This document shows, piece after piece, positions 1-45,212 of a stretch of 64,000 bases of DNA; the first letter of the stretch is position 1, and each line of letters starts with the position of its first letter. The stretch is from positions 1,798,001-1,862,000 of the forward strand of contig CAVNZM010000018.1 in the NCBI GenBank assembly GCA_963693365.1. Reading direction: 5' to 3'. This DNA is from Amoebidium appalachense. Its lineage: Eukaryota; Ichthyosporea. The notes beneath the pieces are model-generated. The model was not told the DNA's origin, ran no database searches, and worked only from the letters and a program-made list of their open reading frames with translations. Both the position numbers and the translations under genes were made by a program.

Positions 1-1960
1 AAAAAAAAAAAAACCCTCCAAGAAAAGGAGCAAAGCTTCTTCTGCAATCAATCTTCGATATGCGTCGTTTGTCTGTATAGTTAACGGTTTTTATATGTAT
101 TGGCTGTGAGCATATACATATCAGCTTCTAGAAAAAACAGCCAATAAAAACTACGCAACAAAAGTGGGCCAGACAGCCTAAGACTCAGCCATAGTGGTGT
201 CAGCGAAATGTTTAGACAATGTTTTTGACTAACACAACGAACTGGTTCACACACATGAAACTCAAACAACTGTTGTTGAAACAAGAGTATCATTTTCATG
301 TTTTAAAAGTATTAGTGTCTCCGGAATATGTTTCGACCCAGGTCACGGTTTGCCTGCTTTTGCCTTCAAGCACTGGCCCAGGTCGGGCCCGGGAATTCTT
401 CATAGCCGCTGACCGCTGATTCGTTCAGGCGAAGAAGCTTGACATAAAAGGAAAAAAGAAGAAGGCAAGCTTTATGTTCGATTGGCCACGCACACAGTTT
501 GGCACGTTGCCAAGTTGGGCAATGGGCTGTAGCTGTGTGTCTTTATGTCCTGGCAGGACTCGAGAACAGTTTTGATTAGTCCGGATCCGTATATCGTGCT
601 TCATGCGCATGTGTCCTGTGAGGGCCTGTATATGCTGGGAGAAGACCGTGCTGTAGATTTTTTTTGCTGTTCAACAAGCAAAATCTTCATTCACGTCTTC
701 TTCCTTTTGGGTTCACATAATAGTGATTCATCGCACACATGTACAGCCACCTGCATGGAACGTCGTGACAATTGCATGCGAATATGCCCTCTCTTGCGAG
801 CCCATATTCCTACTGTATTTTGTGCCTTCTATAATAAATATTCCTACTTTTTAATTTTGTTTGTTTTGTAAAACCTTTGTAGCTATTTCTACACAACTAT
901 TCATAGGTAGCCGATGCTACACAGCGTAAACCCCCTCTTTTTCATGACGTGTGTGTCCAAATGTTGTAGCTGTTGGGACGTGCACGTGGACGTAGTCCAT
1001 GTCTACATGTAGCTCGCCATCCAAGAGTCCCCCCCCCCCCCCCCCCCCCCACCCCTCTAGAAGCTAGATATCCCTCCCTCTCTCCTCTCTCGAGCTCCCT
1101 CTCTCACCTCCCTGCCCCCCCCCCCTCCCCCCCCCCCCGCCCCCCCCCCCCCCCCCCCCTCCCACCCCTCTCTGCCTCCCCATCAAAGCCTCCTCCCTCG
1201 CTCAGTCGCTTGAGCTCAATCACTCTCCCCCACCTCTCTGCGCGCACGCGCGCGCGTGCACATTGTCAAGCTGTGTGTGTGTGTGTGTGTGTGTTGTGTG
1301 TGTGTGTGTGTGTTGTGTGTGTGTGTGTGTTTGCGTTTGGGTACTAATTAGTAGCAGATTGCCTGGGTGGGTGGGTGGGTGGGTGGGCCCGGTGGGGAGG
1401 GAGGGAGGGAGAGAGAGAGAGAGAGGGAGGGGGGGGGGGGGGGGGGGGGGGGGTGACGGCTAGGCGGAAAACTCAGCACTTGCAAAGGAACCGAAGCCTC
1501 GAGCTCACAGCCAGTCTTTAATCATTAGTGTTGTGTTCAACAAAAAAGTTTAAAAAAACACCCGGTCACCCCACCGTTTCTATTTTTGTCTCACCGCAGA
1601 CTAATCTTTCTATATTTACACAGTAACCTCCTGGACCCTGGCCATGTATATTTACAAATTTGAAATCCGGTAATCGTCGAATAGAAATAGAGCCTTAAAT
1701 TTTTTGAAATTTGATCGATGAATTCAAGTTATCTACCATTTTTGGTGTGTAGATACGTAGATAAAGAATTCAAACCGATGAAAATCCATCACCCGAGCAA
1801 AATACTTTCACTTTATCGCATGTTAGCCTAAGTCAATATAACACACCTTTATGCCTTGCATACATACAACCTCTTCTTCAGCCCCAATCAGATTGCGTGC
1901 CCCAAAAAAACCCATCCAATCAAATTGCTTCGTTTCCGATCAGCGATGATTTTTGACCAA
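1..1960. other. Non-coding flank 3' of ABCG-A
   Basis: No exon could be supported here. Positions 1-1020 are ordinary mixed sequence. Positions 1030-1455 hold a C-rich block, a (TG)n stretch near 1273-1330, a GGGT stretch near 1368-1387 and a poly-G tract near 1430-1453. Three CCAAT-type motifs lie between 1880 and 1965. This stretch should contain the 3' UTR and polyadenylation region of the minus-strand ABCG gene, but I cannot place the site. Confidence 0.6.
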
Positions 1961-35377
<33,417 letters not shown>

Positions 35378-35489
35378 GGCTGCCGCGGAAAGGACCGATG
35401 GATTTTCTTTACCTTTTTATTTTATTCAACCAAGTTGATGTTTTTTATTTTTCTATCTTTGGTGTGAGAGGGGAGGGGACGAGGTGTGT

Positions 35490-35568
35490 GGTTGCGGGGG
35501 GGGGGGGGGGGGGGGGGGGGGCTGTTTTATTATCGGCAGAGATTTTTTGATGCACTTCAATCAGTAGA

Positions 35569-35629
<61 letters not shown>

Positions 35630-35676
35630 CTGTTTTATTATCGGCAGAGATTTTTTGATGCACTTCAATCAGTAGA

Positions 35677-35724
<48 letters not shown>

Positions 35725-35775
35725 CTGTTTTATTATCGGCAGAGATTTTTTGATGCACTTCAATCAGTAGACGCT
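35490..35775 (+). repeat. Three copies of a 50-base unit separated by poly-G
   Basis: The segment from CTGTTTTATTATCGGCAG to CACTTCAATCAGTAGACG occurs at about 35521, 35630 and 35725, apparently without differences. Each copy is preceded by a poly-G tract of different length (about 25, 60 and 45). Confidence 0.95.
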
Positions 35776-36179
35776 GGCCGGCTACGGTACGAGCGATTGA
35801 ACGGGATACGAGCTATGCACATGTCGAAAACTTTTTTTGTGTGTGTGTAGGTGTGTGTGTGGGTGTGTGTGTGTGTTTGTGTGTGTGTTGGGGGGGAGGG
35901 GGAGGGGGGGGGCGGGGGAGACTGGTTATATGCATTGTATATTTTCGCCGTTCGAAAAACACATATTTAGAATGCATGTATGAACTGTATGATCATGGTA
36001 TGAATATGACGAGGAAGCACAAATTTTAAAATTAAAACTAAACTTTAATTTAAGAATTGATATTTATACAGGTTGGTATTCGAAAATTGGATGATATGTT
36101 TGGGATATGAATGGTATTTAGAAAAATTTGGATGGTATGTTAGGAAATCGGATATGAAATTTAGGAAATTGGTTTTTTT

Positions 36180-36215
<36 letters not shown>

Positions 36216-36892
36216 TTTTTGCAAGTTTGTGGTTTGGGTTGGGTATAGTTAACTCTAGTTATCGTCACACCTGGGCAATATTAGCATCACGACAGAGCTG
36301 TAAATGTAGAGTGCTTTCAGCAGTAAAAGGTTAGTGCAAATATAAGCTGCTGAACTTGATCCGATCGGCTTCCTGGATCCTGCTATGTAGCCCCCCGCAG
36401 CTGGGGGCCCTCTCCCCTTAAACACACACACAAACACACAAACACACGTGACACACAAAACACACACACACTTACACTCAAACATAAACGTGACAACCGC
36501 TCTAAGACTTCCACTCAAACCAGGCATACACACGACCGCAACGTACCTCCCCCTCCCTCTCCCCCTCCACCCCCCGCCCCGCCCTCCCCCCCCCCCCCCC
36601 ATCTCCCCCTCCCCTCCCTGGGACCCCCCCCCCCCCCCCCCGGCCCCCCATACCCCCTTTCCCCTTCCCCCTCTCGGCAGAAAGAACAGGGGGCCACAAG
36701 TCATGCACCCGCATGTGTCAGATGAGCATTTATTATCCTACGGGCTTCATTGTTTTCGACTACGCATACGTGTACGGTCACATGTGTGTGTGGTAGTGAG
36801 CCCCGGGGGGGTCGTCACACACTCATATCCATATATGGGATATATGCCCACATATTTCTTCCCGACATACCCACGCGCTCTCTCTCTCCCTC

Positions 36893-36931
<39 letters not shown>

Positions 36932-37360
36932 AACACACGCACACACATACACACCCTTCCCACATGATACAATGTGGGCATGCGCATGTGCATTACGTGA
37001 TCATGAACAAACAATAGCAGGCTACTTAGTTATAACCACAACCTGTCCCCAAATTTAAACTCGTAATTTAAATTTTAAATCCAATGGTTTTCTCAAGTTC
37101 GAACGATCCGCCTCGAGCTCGCACATGTAGCAGTTATGATGAAATCGAATTTGCGACGAAATTTTTAATTTTAAAGAAAAGGAAAACAAGGGGAGAGGGA
37201 GGGGGGAGGGGGGGAGGGGGGGGGGGGAGGGGGGGGGGGGAGGGGGGGGAGGGGAGGGGAGGGGGGGGAGGGGGGGAGCGGGGGGTGGGGGAGAGAGAGA
37301 GAGAGAGGGAGAGGGAGAGAGAAAGAAAGAGCGAGGGCGGGGGGGGGGGGGGGGGGGGGG

Positions 37361-37395
<35 letters not shown>

Positions 37396-37416
37396 GGGGG
37401 AGGGGGGGGGGGGGGG

Positions 37417-37447
<31 letters not shown>

Positions 37448-37690
37448 CGAGAGAGACTATTTGCACATGCAGTCGATGTGACAATGCAACTCAATTTAAT
37501 CCCTGTTTATACTTTCAAAGTCGTTATCCTATCCATTTTATTTTATCCTAGAGTTGCAATTCGAAGAAAAACTATTCCTGGAACCAGCCCCAGTGATGAT
37601 ATGAAAATTTAAAGCTTCTACATTATATCAACATCTGCCGGCGTGTGATCACCATGTAACACGTACGATTTATATCAGCAATTGCACAGT

Positions 37691-37757
<67 letters not shown>

Positions 37758-37873
37758 AGGGGAGAGGGGGGGGGGGGCAAGCGTCGAAATCATACAGAAA
37801 ACCACAGTACATTGCGCGGGTTCACCAAATTGGATTACAAAAGCTACAAACCCATATTTCTCCAGTCTTATCA

Positions 37874-37973
37874 CATTGTCACATTGTCACATTGTCATTG
37901 TCACATTGTCACATTGTCACATTGTCACATTATCACATTGTCACATTGTCACATTCTCACATTGTCACATTCG
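37874..37973 (+). repeat. CACATTGT minisatellite
   Basis: About eleven tandem copies of an 8-9-base unit (CACATTGT, with single variants such as CACATTAT and CACATTCT). Confidence 0.95.
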
Positions 37974-38369
37974 ACCACAAATAAATAGTACACACACGAA
38001 ACTTCAACAAACATTTCAAGGCAGATGGCTCGAGAAAAAAAAAAAGAATTTTTTTTGAAAATGCCACGACCTAATTTCACCTGTTATACATTTTGACAAA
38101 AGTACAACCAACAACACTGCTGTGTACTAGTAGAGGGGTACGGCACCAAAAACGGGCATATAAGTGCATTTTCAAACCGGTTTTCCGGTTTCTTCGGATG
38201 CAAATGTGCCGTATTCCAGGGCCCGACGACACATTTGCGCGAAACTACAATCAGACGTTCACTTCGAAGGGGTTAAAAGAAAAGGGTGAAATCAAATAAA
38301 AACTTAACGAGGACTGGCGAAAAAAGAGGGGGGGAAAACCGTTCACTGGGCAACCTGAGAGGGACGGGG

Positions 38370-38404
<35 letters not shown>

Positions 38405-38444
38405 AACAAAGAGAATTGAAAATAGCAAGTGTTTCGCGTTGCCA

Positions 38445-38575
38445 GCCTGCCATATGATTGGCTAAGAATCCGCCCCACACATGATATGATTGGATCGCAA
38501 TCCCCCTTATCTATGATATGATTGGCTGTCAATAAGCATTATGATTGGATAGCAACCACCAACCACGGCACAGCC
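38445..38575. promoter_or_regulatory. Cluster of ATTGG (inverted CCAAT) motifs
   Basis: ATGATTGG occurs four times in about 100 bases (near 38454, 38488, 38518 and 38540), each with ATAT or TTAT just before it. CCAAT boxes bind NF-Y in other eukaryotes; here this may equally be a small tandem duplication. No start codon of a supported gene lies next to it. Confidence 0.35.
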
Positions 38576-39027
38576 AATCCCAACATCGTCCCCGCCGTCG
38601 CCCCCACCGCCACCCAAAATCCCGCCAAAAGCCCCATCTGTCCATTTTTGGTACTTGTCACGTGACCAAACCACGTGCACACCCTCGACCTTTTCCCGCC
38701 GCCCGCCGCCGGTTTCCCTTCAACCAATCCCGTCGTGGGAACAACCCACAACGGCATGCTTTCATTGGCTGATTCTTCCTTCTCCGGGACTTCCCCGGAT
38801 GACGTAATGCTCGCGGCCCGGTGGAGGGGAGGAGGGGGCCAGTAGTGTTCTGGCGTGTTCCATGTGGGAAGAAGTAACGTGACCGTGGTCTGTTTGATTG
38901 GTCGATGATGGTGGCGGAACGTTTGAGCGAGACGCGCGGGCGGGTTGGGCGCATATGCACCTGTGGTTGGAAGCAGGCCGATTGTTAGATTATTTTGAAC
39001 TCTTTTAATTACGATGCATGTTGACAT
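38539..39027 (-). CDS. Doubtful open frame with one membrane helix
   Basis: A 162-codon frame in GC-richer sequence, ending with QMGLLAGFWVAVGATAGTML and GLAVPWLVVAIQS, a clear hydrophobic segment. The small-residue pattern faintly recalls the last helix of equilibrative nucleoside transporters, but no further helices or splice-compatible exons were found before the phosphodiesterase gene begins. It could be a terminal exon remnant or chance. Confidence 0.2.
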   Translation of the reverse strand: MSTCIVIKRVQNNLTIGLLPTTGAYAPNPPARLAQTFRHHHRPIKQTTVTLLLPTWNTPEHYWPPPPLHRAASITSSGEVPEKEESANESMPLWVVPTTGLVEGKPAAGGGKRSRVCTWFGHVTSTKNGQMGLLAGFWVAVGATAGTMLGLAVPWLVVAIQS

Positions 39028-39172
39028 GGGTTTCCAAAATCTTCACTACTTCATAAAGAGTATTGACAGAAACTGGGGAATCTGAAGTCTAGGGCGGTGA
39101 TATCAGTGACAGAACTGCCTTGTGATGTGATTTTTTTTCTCTTCTTCTTTTTTTTTTTTTGGGTGGTAATGG

Positions 39173-39204
<32 letters not shown>

Positions 39205-39263
39205 GGGGGGGGGGGGAGGGGGCGGGGGAGAGAGACGGAGGGGGGAATGGGGGGGGGGGGGGG

Positions 39264-39570
39264 TTTTGAATGCGTCAAAAAGTACGAAGTACACAAGAAC
39301 AAACGGATAACACGATGCAGAATGCAAGCCATACATAAAGAGTATGCATAATAAGCAGAGCCCATCCTCAGGGGGGGCCCACGTCATCCACAGTACCCGA
39401 GTTTCGACCTATTCCCCTCGTTAACGAAACCCAACTCAGATACTGTTTCACTTGAACATGAGTAGGTCACCCGTCTTGATCAGAGACGAGCAGGGTTGCT
39501 TATGCAGGCAAGGGCAGTGGGAAAGGCCGGGGGTTAAAGTTGCAGCAGTAAGCAGAAGCAAGAAAAATAT
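39264..39570 (-). repeat. Dispersed repeat D1, near-complete copy
   Basis: Begins TTTTGAATGCGTC after 22 G and ends near AGCAGAAGCAAG. It carries CATAAGCAGAGC-type, GGGGGCCC, TTGATCAGAGACGAGC and GTTGCTTATGCAGGC landmarks. It lies just 3' of the phosphodiesterase gene. Confidence 0.9.
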
Positions 39571-39666
39571 AGATAGGAACTCAGGAGACGGGGCTTCTAG
39601 GAAGCTCCCCCGTCGATACCTAAGTCGATACTTCCCTGGCTAACATACTACACCAGCTGAAAAGAA

Positions 39667-40341
39667 TTAAGTCCCGAAGGCCACAGAATTCGGGGGGGGG
39701 GGGTACCTTAGATGTGCCATGCACGCACAGTTAGAAGCGCGAAACGGCTCCGTAGTACCGTAGCTGTCCTCCTGCCAGACTTTTCCTGCTTCGGAATTTT
39801 CGCGCGAATTTTCACGGAACATCGTGCGAATTTTCCGACATCTACAAACCGTAAAAACCACAGAAACCACAATCAGCCACGCGGCAAACATTATGAACGC
39901 GGCGTTCCAAGCTCCCAGCACATACGAACTCGGAATAATGAATTCTCCCGTGTTTACTTTCCAATTTACGCAATATTCGGGTATATCCTGGGCCTCCTGC
40001 TCCAGGTACCACCCGTATTTACCGTCCTCCAAAAACGCCTCTTTGATTGGTCGCCCCCTCCATTGGATTGGCTGGTCGTATCCAAGCGCAAAAACCGCAG
40101 TGGCGGGAACGTCGACGTTCAGGACGGGGGTAAAAATTTCCTTTCCAACCCGCGATTGGCTGAAACCGCCTCCCCATAAAATTAAAGTCGTCTGTAATTG
40201 GTTGATTTTAAAATCCCCGTGCATGAACCCGGAGTCGGTTCGGCCGTGGTCGCTCACCAGAAAGACCAACGTGCGCTCCTTCCTTCCGGAATCTTCGATG
40301 GCGTCCAAAAAGCGACCAATGGCGGTGTCCGCATTGTTGAC
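39667..40341 (-). CDS. Phosphodiesterase exon 3
   Basis: Acceptor CCTCTCCAG. Encodes VNNADTAIGRFLDAIEDSGR, VFLVSDHGRTDSGFMHGDFK, the membrane anchor and the tail ending in AFGT; stop at 39667-39669. Confidence 0.93.
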   Translation of the reverse strand, partial: VNNADTAIGRFLDAIEDSGRKERTLVFLVSDHGRTDSGFMHGDFKINQLQTTLILWGGGFSQSRVGKEIFTPVLNVDVPATAVFALGYDQPIQWRGRPIKEAFLEDGKYGWYLEQEAQDIPEYCVNWKVNTGEFIIPSSYVLGAWNAAFIMFAAWLIVVSVVFTVCRCRKIRTMFRENSRENSEAGKVWQEDSYGTTEPFRASNCACMAHLRYPPPPNSVAFGT

Positions 40342-40588
40342 CTGGAGAGGGGGGGGTAAAAAAATGGTGTCAGATCTATTATTAAAGCCACAACCAGATA
40401 GAACATGGTAGGAGAAATCGAAGATTGGTGTGGTATGCCTGCACACACGGGGGCCGGGGAGAGGGTGTGTGTGTGTGTGTGCGGGGAGGGAGGGGGGGGG
40501 GGGGGGGGGGGGGGGGAGGGGACATCAGAGACCGGCTAAAAAACACAGCAGGAGTCGTGGATGTGCCACGGGGCGTGGTGGTGGTTGT

Positions 40589-40624
<36 letters not shown>

Positions 40625-40906
40625 GGGAGGGGAGGGAGGGGGGGGGGAGGGGGGGGGGGGAGGGGGGGGGGGGGGGGGGGGGGGGGGATTTCTAAGGTCT
40701 GTTTTCCAAACCGAGCAAAAATGACTGGAAAACACAGGACAGCAACCTGAAAACACAATGTCTCAGAGAACAGCACAGGTATCAGCACGCCTCCCTCCCC
40801 CCCCCCCCCCCCCCCCCCTCCCCCCCCCCCCCCCCCCCCCCCCCCCTCTCCCCGGTGCACGCGCAGGGGGTCACCCATCCACTACCCCTATCCAAACACA
40901 CACACG

Positions 40907-40967
<61 letters not shown>

Positions 40968-42179
40968 TCACCATCCCGTCTACGGCCACATGTATAACCT
41001 TTTAAACCCCGGACTACATACACCCATTGCATTCTTGCATCTCTAGGTTCAATCACCTAGTTTTCCACATGAACTTAAAATTTTGGTTATATTTTAAATC
41101 TGCTTTATAACTTTATGCTTTCGCCCGCCCGCCCACCTGCCTGTCGTAGTACGGGCCGTACCCCTTGGCATGCCCCATCTCATCCACCTCATCCAACTGC
41201 AAAAACATAAATTCCGGCTTGTTGATTTTAAAATACTCCCCGGCCCTTATCGCAAGCTCCATATCATGCAGCCCAGTCACCGTAACGTTACGAAATCTCT
41301 CCGGCCCGGGGAGGTGGGGGGCGAATTTTTTCCAACCGACGAAAAGTCCCGTGGTAGCGTCCGGTTTTTGGACCCTCAAAACGTTGAAAATGTCGGGTGT
41401 GGTGGCACACTTTCCGTCTGGGCGGGTATTGATATCGGGGACGTGTGCGTCTCTGTACGTGTGTGTGTGTGTGTGTGTGAGTGTGTGTGAGTGTGTGTGT
41501 GTTGTGTGTATGTGTGTGTGTGTGGGGGGGGGGGGGGGGGGGGGGGGGGGAGAGAGGGGAGGGGAGGGGAGAGGGGGAGGGAGGGAGGGAGGGAGGAAAG
41601 GGGTTGTGGGGAGACTCGGGATGACGGGCGGGAGGGGGGGGGAGAGGGGGTTTGAATGCGGAACACAGTACGAAGTACGCATACACGATGAGAAGCATGG
41701 TGCAGGACACATGCAAAGGCAAACATTCAAGTATGCAGCATCAGCCATGCGCACAGTATGCGTCATAAGCAGAGCCCATCCTCAGGGAGGGCCCAAGTCA
41801 TCAATTGCGTCTGAGTTTCGACCCCTTAGCCCGCGTATATACGACGCTCCAACTCAGACAGCAGCATCAACTGAACTTGGGTGGGTCAACCCGTCTTGAT
41901 CAAAGACGAGCAGGGTTGCTTATGCAAGCAAGGTGAGCAAAACGGTGAATATGTGTGTGCAAACTAATGCAGTGCAGCGACAAACGCGTATGTGCTTGCA
42001 GATGCACGACACAGAGCAACCATGCCCGGTTGCATGGAAGTAAAGATGTCTCCACACAGTGGTCTGGCCTGAAAGGACACCTCGGGGGGGAGGGGCTTGT
42101 GGGCGGTGGGGGGGGAAAGGTTGGTGTGTGTAAGGGGGGCTGAGGGTTGGGTGGGGGAAATTGCGTGTATAGGTGTGTG

Positions 42180-42232
<53 letters not shown>

Positions 42233-43037
42233 TGTGTGTGTCATTGTGTCGTGCCCACGTGCACTCGCACATGCTATGACTGGGTGTATTGAGGCAGGGC
42301 AGGAAGGGGGGGTGGAGGAGAGAAAGGGCAGTGTGGAGGGGGGGGGGGGGGGGGGGACATATATTCAGTGGCAAGAAGAAAGAAAGGTAGGGAGACATGG
42401 TGGTAGTGATGGTTGCAGCCTATTGTGAAGTCACCCGGGGGTACCCACACAGGTGGGTATACATGGGGGAGCCTTTCTTGCCTCTATATGTGCATGTATG
42501 CATTCGTAGACGGCTGGCTGTCTTTGTGTGTTCTGTGTATGGCACACGCCCGCGCGTGTGTGTGTGTGTGTGTGGGTGTGTGGGTGGGTATGGGTGTGGC
42601 TGGGTGGGCGTGCGGCTGGGTGGGGAGAGGGATTGGGCGCGGAGTTGGGGGGGGGCCGGGGGGGGGGGGGGGGTGTGAGGGGGTGAGGAGGGGGGCGGGG
42701 GGAAGAGGGTAGCTTACGTCGGATCCCAAAAGTTGTTCCCCACACCACTCTCGGATGGGGTTGCGGAGCGAAGCATGGCAACCCAGTTGGGTGCTGAAAT
42801 AGATGGAAAAACAGAGCGCGCGTTGTGTGTATAGAACCCCTCCCTCTTCATTCGTTGAATGTTAGGTGCGTACTCGGGCCCTCTTGCCATAAATGGTTCG
42901 AGGAAATGTGAGCCCATACCGTCCACCCCGAGAATGACGACGTGGTCTGCGTAGCGCGTGCCTGGTGCGCGTGGTTGACCCATGGAATGCGCGAGTGAGA
43001 GCATGGTTGCCGCTATTAGAGATTGAAAGAGAGTCAT
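39667..43037 (-). CDS. Type I phosphodiesterase/nucleotide pyrophosphatase-like membrane protein, 3 exons
   Basis: Alkaline phosphatase superfamily ectoenzyme that would hydrolyse phosphodiester or pyrophosphate bonds outside the cell or in the secretory lumen. Exons (minus): 42718-43037, 41137-41452, 39667-40341, joining in phase to 436 residues. The N-terminus (about 1-19) is a signal peptide. Metal and catalytic residues follow the family pattern: D39 in GVDG, nucleophile S81 in PSISAPNW (the position is threonine in many family members), D197 and H201 in DEVDEMGH, D243 and H244 in VSDHGR, H253 in FMHGD. A hydrophobic anchor lies at about 352-377, followed by a basic cytoplasmic tail of ~58 residues. 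ENPP-like and GPI-ethanolamine-phosphate-transferase-like enzymes share this fold; the short length and single anchor favour an ENPP-like enzyme. Substrate cannot be told from sequence. Confidence 0.92.
41137..41452 (-). CDS. Phosphodiesterase exon 2
   Basis: Acceptor CGTACAG at the edge of a microsatellite, donor GTGGGC. Encodes DAHVPDINTRPDGKCATTPD to PEFMFLQLDEVDEMGHAKGY and YYDRQ. Confidence 0.93.
41651..42083 (-). repeat. Dispersed repeat D1, long form (433 bases)
   Basis: Sits inside intron 1 of the phosphodiesterase gene, sense orientation the same as the gene. The same 433-base block occurs at 58721-59153 with four substitutions and no indel that I can find. It includes ~150 bases beyond the short form, from CAAGGTGAGCAAAACGGTGA to AAAGGACACCTC. 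Confidence 0.95.
42718..43037 (-). CDS. Phosphodiesterase exon 1
   Basis: ATG at 43037-43035. Encodes the signal peptide MTLFQSLIAATMLSLAHS, VVILGVDGMG and SISAPNWVAMLRSATPSESG to NNFWDP. Donor AC|GTAAGC. Confidence 0.93.
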
Positions 43038-44793
43038 TTTCTTCTAGAAGTGTGGTGCAGTTTTAGGTGATGTTTATGTCGTGTTCAGGTGGATGTGGAT
43101 GAAGGTGGAGGAGAGGGTGGATTATTGTGGTTCTTAGCGTGTGTAGCATAGGTCAGGGAAACGCTGATGTTGGACAAAGATCTTGGAGTTTTCTACAGCT
43201 ATGAATTGAAAAGCTTTCAAATGTGTCAGTATGCCGGTCGTTATTATGCGGTTGCTCAACCGGTTCATAATTACTTATTCTGCAGGAATCAGATGTGCTT
43301 CTAAGGTTTATCATGGATCCAATTACAAACAGTTTTCGTTGCATGTATATTGGGGTACCGACAGTTTTGCTCGCCAGATTGTTTTTCCACACGTGACACA
43401 CATAGAGCTTTCAGATTTAATCTACAGTGCTGCTTGGCCTCTGATGATATTGTGTCTTTTCTCAGAGCATTGAAATGTTTCTGCAAGCATGTGGATGTGT
43501 TGTCGGGGATTTGAGTGCTGAAAATAATTGGAAGAACTTTGCAATTGTGTTATGCACAGTGGGTCTAACCTGTGTTGATTAATAAAAACTATTCAGGTAG
43601 TGGTTAAACGCAATTTATATATATTGCGTACATCTACTATAAGACCCCACATGTGCAGTAACACGTACTGGGGCCCCACCACACACAAAACGACACCAAC
43701 AAACTGACAACTTTCTCGTTTTGGGTGGCTGGGCGCCCGCAGGCCCGGCTGAATAGAACCTGTCACCCCATACCGACTACAAGATCTAAATGCCATTGAA
43801 TAAACCCTCCTAATCTATATTTTTCGACATCGCAGTTATTTCTAATTCTAACATCATAATGATAATTTTGACACTAATCATATGAAAATTGCTTTTAAAG
43901 ATTTTTATAATAATATACTATTGGTTTTTTTTTACCATTTGTTTTAGCAAAATGTATTAATTTAGCTAGATAACAGCATGGTCAAATGTCTTCTTGTAAA
44001 TTTCTTGACTTTTGAAGGCTGGATCTAGGGGTCTGTGTACATCGTGTATGGCTTACAGTATAAGCCACATGATTGGCTCTCATCATCCAATCAAAAGAAC
44101 TAACCCATGAGCAGCTTTGGAAGCCATCGCTTATTGGCTAATCTTGGTGGTGAGCACTGAGCCCAGGCCCCAGAGTATTCAAGTAAACAAGATCTACCGT
44201 GACTTTACACAAATCAAACGCATAGTTTGGTTTAGATCTTCCGTTCTTCAGAATGTATACACGTCATCTATGACATACATACTTCATTATATAAGCATGC
44301 ATATACTCTTTTATGTCTTTTTTTTGAGCCATGCCTTTGTGCTGAAATAAATCTGCACGCGGCGGTCAGCGTCGTTGAATCGTTGCCCAGCAGAATTTTA
44401 TTGCAACCAATCCAAAGCCATCATTTTATTCATTGGTCCATTTGGTGGTGATGGCGGGAGATCTGACCCGGCTGACTGTTGAGGCTCTGACTGTCTGAGC
44501 TGAGCAGCACAGCACGTGCACAGAGCCAGTCGCTGTGTTGTGAGGCGTGCGTCACCTCTTGTATAAGTTAGCGTCACACGTTCTGTACGTCTTGCATTGT
44601 CCAGCCGCCCCGGTCACAAACGTACGCCGACATGTACACTCATGAGTGTCTATACGTACGTGCGTGCACCCCTCCATCTTTCCCAACTAACACGCACGCA
44701 CGCGCGCATTCACGCACGAACGCATGCGAACATGCACACTCACTCGCAAACACACACACACGCACACACGCACACACACACACACACACACAT

Positions 44794-44828
<35 letters not shown>

Positions 44829-45167
44829 GTGACACACACACACACACACACGCTCACCAAAGGACAAACAGCTTGGTAATAATGCAAAAACGTAATCATG
44901 AATACAGAGCTACTATTGCTAACCTCTACAGGTATCCGTAACTTTAGTCGTGCAATAATGATCATTGCACTAATCTTTTAAGTCTTTGTGTAATTAGAGT
45001 TAGTAGTTTTATTGGCCGCTCACTGCTGGCAGTTGTAGTGGGACCGTCACTCAAGCGCTGGCCGCATCTGATTGGCTGAGCAGTAGGGGGAACCCAGACA
45101 TGTCCGTAGTTTTAAATACGGCGTGTAGTTCCCTTGTGAAGATGGAAGGGTGCACGTGGTGGTGATT

Positions 45168-45212
<45 letters not shown>

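Larger units (their letters stand above)
35378..39666. other. Intergenic region between ABCG-B and the phosphodiesterase gene
   Basis: The two flanking genes converge on this 4.3-kb stretch. It holds the triplicated poly-G unit at 35490-35775, poly-T at 36184-36214, C-rich tracts near 36540-36645 and 36893-36929, G/GA-rich sequence at 37190-37460, a TG array at 37692-37754, the CACATTGT minisatellite, a poly-G tract at 38370-38402, a GC-richer stretch at 38560-38960 with an open frame (see 38539-39027), and a dispersed repeat at 39264-39570. No gene can be supported firmly. Confidence 0.6.

Noticed and set aside
545-871. 108-codon plus-strand frame near the left edge
   Set aside because: No motif, no splice support, and composition like its non-coding surroundings.
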